A DNA stretch of 64,000 bases. Origin: Eubacterium sp. (GTDB lineage: Bacteria; Bacillota; Clostridia; Lachnospirales; Lachnospiraceae). This document shows, piece after piece, positions 61,407 to 64,000 of the stretch. Location of the stretch: contig JAGBNF010000038.1 in NCBI GenBank assembly GCA_017634555.1, positions 1-64,000 of the forward strand. The letters are read 5' to 3'. The stretch's first letter is position 1, and each line of letters opens with the position of its first letter. A model generated the notes under the pieces. It made no database searches. It saw only the letters and a list, made by a program, of their open reading frames with translations, and was not told where the DNA came from. The position numbers and the translations under genes are program-made.

Positions 61407-62933
61407 TTGGGGCTTTTCAAAGATAAAAAGGCAATGAGGATAGTTAAGGCGGGATCTGTTCTTATCCTGTTATATTTTGTACTTAACAATCTTGGTATGC
61501 TGTTCGGTGTGCTGAGGAAGGTGATAAAGGTATGCATGCCTTTTATCATCGGTGCAGCCATGGCATACATCCTTAATGTTCCTATGAGAAGAGTCGAGCA
61601 GGGCTTCTTCAGAAACAGAGAAAAGTATAATGGTGAGAAATGGGATAAGAGGAGAAGGGTGATCGCACTTACGATTACACTGTTCCTTACAATTCTGGTT
61701 TTCGCACTTGTTGCATATCTGGTAATCCCTCAGTTGATCGATACTATCGCTCAGCTGGTGAGACAGATACCATCAGGTATTAAAAATGTTACCAAATGGG
61801 CAGAGGGACTTTTTGTAAAGTATCCGGATATCTATGAGAAGATCGAGTCGTGGGCTGCAGACTGGCAGAACATTCTTCAGAAGGTTATGATCTTTGTGAG
61901 AGATAAGCTGAGTGATATCCTTGCAGGAGGAATCAATGCGGTTTCGGGAATCGTATCGGGACTGCTTAACTTTATCATCGGCTTTATATTCTCAATCTAT
62001 ATTCTCCTTCAGAAGGAGAAGCTGTCCGATCAGTGTATGAAGCTTCTTTATACATTTCTTGAGAAGAAACATGCAGACTGGTGGATGAATGTTGCGGACA
62101 GAGCAGATAAGACTTTTACAGGCTTTGTATCGGGACAGTGTGTGGAAGCTATAATCATCGGTATTATGTTTTTCATAGTCATGACGATCTTCAGACTTCC
62201 GTATACACTGCTTATAAGTATTACGATCGCAGTGCTTGCGCTTATTCCTATCGTGGGAACCATTATCGGATGTCTGGTAGGATGTATTCTTATCCTGCTT
62301 GTTGCACCGGTAAAGGTACTTGTGTTCGTAATTATCTTTATAGTTATTCAGCAGATAGAAGGAAACTTTATTTATCCTTTCGTAGTAGGTAATTCTGTCG
62401 GACTTCCGGGAATCTGGGTTCTCGTATCCCTTACTGTGGGCGGAAGCCTGTTCGGTGTAGCGGGAATGGTCGTATTCATTCCGCTTGTCTCCGTATTATA
62501 TGCACTGTTCAGAGAGTATGTACATGACAAGCTTATGGAGAAGGGGATGCTTACCGCAGATTATAAGCTGAAGGTTGTCCGTGAAAAGAAAGAAGATATA
62601 TTGGAGACTAAGGCTCCTGTGAAGAGAAGGGGAAGAAGAGCTGCAAAGGCAGTTCAGGACAATACGGCTGATAACAAAGCAGCTGATGAAAAGACTGCTG
62701 AATCGTCTGCTGCTGATAAGAATGATAAAATGACTGACGGTGATAAGACTGACGAGAAGTCTGATATTGATGACGATGACGACGATGGTGATGATGATTC
62801 GTTGGATGATACACCGACAGAGAAGCTGATAGAGAATGATGCACCTACTGAGAATCTTGTTGCAGAGAAGCCTCAGCAGAACAGAACATCAACTCCGCGT
62901 AAGAAGCGCGGCTCTTCGCGCAGAAAAAGATAA
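61407..62933 (+). CDS. AI-2E family transporter with a charged C-terminal tail
   Basis: A 508-residue membrane protein of the AI-2E (YdbI/PerM) family with about eight helices: VCMPFIIGAAMAYILNVPM, ITLFLTILVFALVAYLVIPQ, and VALIPIVGTIIGCLVG-like LALIPIVGTIIG, then GLPGIWVLVSLTVGGSLFG. The final 130 residues are hydrophilic: basic at about 400-420, then an Asp run, and a Lys/Arg-rich end (RKKRGSSRRKR). Many members are Na+/H+ antiporters or of unknown role despite the name. The start is TTG 61407 with GGAGGAAC nine bases ahead. It shares its orientation with the next gene 25 bases on. Confidence 0.85.
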   Translation: MGLFKDKKAMRIVKAGSVLILLYFVLNNLGMLFGVLRKVIKVCMPFIIGAAMAYILNVPMRRVEQGFFRNREKYNGEKWDKRRRVIALTITLFLTILVFALVAYLVIPQLIDTIAQLVRQIPSGIKNVTKWAEGLFVKYPDIYEKIESWAADWQNILQKVMIFVRDKLSDILAGGINAVSGIVSGLLNFIIGFIFSIYILLQKEKLSDQCMKLLYTFLEKKHADWWMNVADRADKTFTGFVSGQCVEAIIIGIMFFIVMTIFRLPYTLLISITIAVLALIPIVGTIIGCLVGCILILLVAPVKVLVFVIIFIVIQQIEGNFIYPFVVGNSVGLPGIWVLVSLTVGGSLFGVAGMVVFIPLVSVLYALFREYVHDKLMEKGMLTADYKLKVVREKKEDILETKAPVKRRGRRAAKAVQDNTADNKAADEKTAESSAADKNDKMTDGDKTDEKSDIDDDDDDGDDDSLDDTPTEKLIENDAPTENLVAEKPQQNRTSTPRKKRGSSRRKR

Positions 62934-62958
62934 AAAATTAAATTGGTAGATTATTGAT

Positions 62959-64000
62959 ATGGCTAAGCGAATACATCTGAATGATAAACAAAAGAAGATC
63001 TTCTGGGCAGTTTTCTCAATGGCTTTGGCGGTCTTTACCATTTGGATGGTATATAAGAGAAGTGAAGGGCTTTCGGTTAAGGACATAATTGCGGCGGCGT
63101 CCGGAGCAAATAAGATATGGTTCGGTCTCGCAATTATAGCATCTGCACTTTTCATCTGGTTCGAAGGAGTTGCAATTCTTTCAATCCTTAAGGGTGCGGG
63201 ATATAAGAAAAGCCGGTTTCAGGGACTGATATACAGTACCTCCGATATTTACTTTTCTGCCATAACTCCGTCGGCGACAGGAGGTCAGCCGGCAAGTGCA
63301 TACTTTATGATGAGGGACGGAATACCGGGAGGTGTTGTTACCGCAACACTTATCCTCAATCTTATGATGTACACGATTTCCATAGTAGTTCTTGGAATCT
63401 GTGCGGTCATCATTCATCCGGGAGTATTCTTCGGATTCAGTAAGGTATCTAAGATCCTTATCATATGTGGCTTCACGGCACTTACAGTGCTTGCGTCCAT
63501 ATTTATGCTCATATTAAAGAAGGGTGAGAAGTTCTTTGATATTCTCGCAAAGTTTCTCACATTTCTTCATAAAAAGAAGATTATTAAGAAGCTGGATAAA
63601 AAGCTGGCAAAGCTGGATAAGGTTAAGACTGATTATGCAAGCTGTGCCGAGATCATATCGGGAAGACCGGATGTCCTGCTGAAAGCATTTATGTGGAACT
63701 ATCTGCAGAGAGGTTCACAGGTCATGGTTCCGATGCTGATCCACATTTCCCTCGGTGGAAAGCTGGCAGAGGCATTTAAGCTTTTTACCAGTCAGTGTCT
63801 TATAACGATAGGATATAATTTTGTCCCAGTACCGGGTGCCATGGGAATTGCCGATTATCTCATGGTTGATGGCTTTTCGGGAATCATGGGACGTGAGGCA
63901 GCATTTGAGCTGGAAATGCTGAGCCGCGGACTTACATTTTATATATGTGTCAGTGTCAGCGGAATTATTACATTAATCGGATATTTTATCAGAAGGGGAG
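62959..64000 (+). CDS. UPF0104 / MprF-type membrane protein, N-terminal part
   Basis: The frame opens at ATG 62959 and runs beyond the window end, 347 codons seen. It is a polytopic protein with the family motif FSAITPSATGGQPASAYFMM at about residues 98-117, then VPVPGAMGIADYLMVDGF-like FVPVPGAMGIADYL near 290, both typical for the lysylphosphatidylglycerol-synthase flippase-type domain (UPF0104). Whether a C-terminal catalytic part follows cannot be seen. No good ribosome site stands before the ATG. It probably shares the transcript of the AI-2E-family gene 25 bases upstream. Confidence 0.85.
   Translation, partial: MAKRIHLNDKQKKIFWAVFSMALAVFTIWMVYKRSEGLSVKDIIAAASGANKIWFGLAIIASALFIWFEGVAILSILKGAGYKKSRFQGLIYSTSDIYFSAITPSATGGQPASAYFMMRDGIPGGVVTATLILNLMMYTISIVVLGICAVIIHPGVFFGFSKVSKILIICGFTALTVLASIFMLILKKGEKFFDILAKFLTFLHKKKIIKKLDKKLAKLDKVKTDYASCAEIISGRPDVLLKAFMWNYLQRGSQVMVPMLIHISLGGKLAEAFKLFTSQCLITIGYNFVPVPGAMGIADYLMVDGFSGIMGREAAFELEMLSRGLTFYICVSVSGIITLIGYFIRRG

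Noticed and set aside
1..64000. CRISPR arrays, transposases, prophage or integrative element
   Set aside because: No direct-repeat/spacer pattern, transposase, integrase or phage structural motif was seen in any frame.

Overview
The window looks like chromosomal DNA of an AT-rich, plant-fibre-degrading Firmicute, most probably a rumen or gut Lachnospiraceae of the Butyrivibrio type. Reasons are the strong AGGAGG-type ribosome sites, several TTG starts, YesM/YesN regulators with LplB/YtcP-type sugar importers, lipoproteins with Thr/Glu/Ala linkers, and a large Gram-positive xylan locus. No tRNA, rRNA, CRISPR array, insertion sequence or prophage was seen. No stretch longer than about 250 bases lacks a gene or a recognisable element. 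The genus is an inference.

Region 1 (1-8 kb) is a patchwork of small accessory genes and decaying ones. It holds the end of an Hsp20 gene, an internally deleted CydC-type ABC exporter, a short-chain dehydrogenase, a yjdF-type riboswitch followed by a yjdF gene broken by one stop codon, a tautomerase, a double acetyltransferase, a truncated PHP phosphatase, a Nudix gene, a gutted HAMP/HD sensor and an intact two-gene ABC transporter. Region 2 (7.5-12.5 kb) has a CD3324-type DNA-binding protein, a LytTR regulator with a DUF3021-like partner, a CPBP protease, an acetyltransferase fused to a pyrophosphatase-like domain, a MATE pump and another acetyltransferase.

Region 3 (12.6-17.0 kb) carries a GH27 alpha-galactosidase with a beta-sandwich module inserted in its barrel, a small unknown protein, and a GH95 alpha-fucosidase. 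After a DUF4867 gene and a nicotinamidase-like gene comes Region 4 (18.4-46.4 kb), an uninterrupted plus-strand glucuronoarabinoxylan locus. In order it encodes a YesM/YesN two-component system, a lipoprotein sugar-binding protein with two permeases, GH8, a YesL-like membrane protein with an acidic tail, an unknown membrane protein, GH43, GH51, GH115, mannonate dehydratase, fructuronate reductase, an SGNH acetylesterase, a type-B carboxylesterase, glucuronate isomerase, KDPG aldolase, KDG kinase and a surface lipoprotein GH10 xylanase with CBM22- and CBM9-like modules. The logic is that surface GH10 cuts xylan, the importer takes up decorated oligosaccharides, and enzymes without signal peptides remove acetyl, methylglucuronosyl and arabinosyl groups and trim the chain. 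Released glucuronate then runs through UxaC, UxuB, UxuA, KdgK and Eda to pyruvate and glyceraldehyde-3-phosphate. A third esterase lies convergent at 46.6-47.6 kb.

Region 5 (47.8-55.3 kb) has a UBA/DUF4342-type protein with a long charged helix, a GlsB/YeaQ membrane protein, and an AraC regulator divergent from a redox and isomerase cassette (iron alcohol dehydrogenase, epimerase, ferredoxin-type aldo/keto reductase, TIM-barrel isomerase, and an FMN oxidoreductase broken by one TGA). Region 6 (55.3-64 kb) has a lipoprotein serpin, a patatin-like phospholipase, a CPA2 antiporter, an EF-G-like GTPase with an odd G4 motif, an AI-2E-family permease and the start of a UPF0104/MprF-type membrane protein cut by the window edge.
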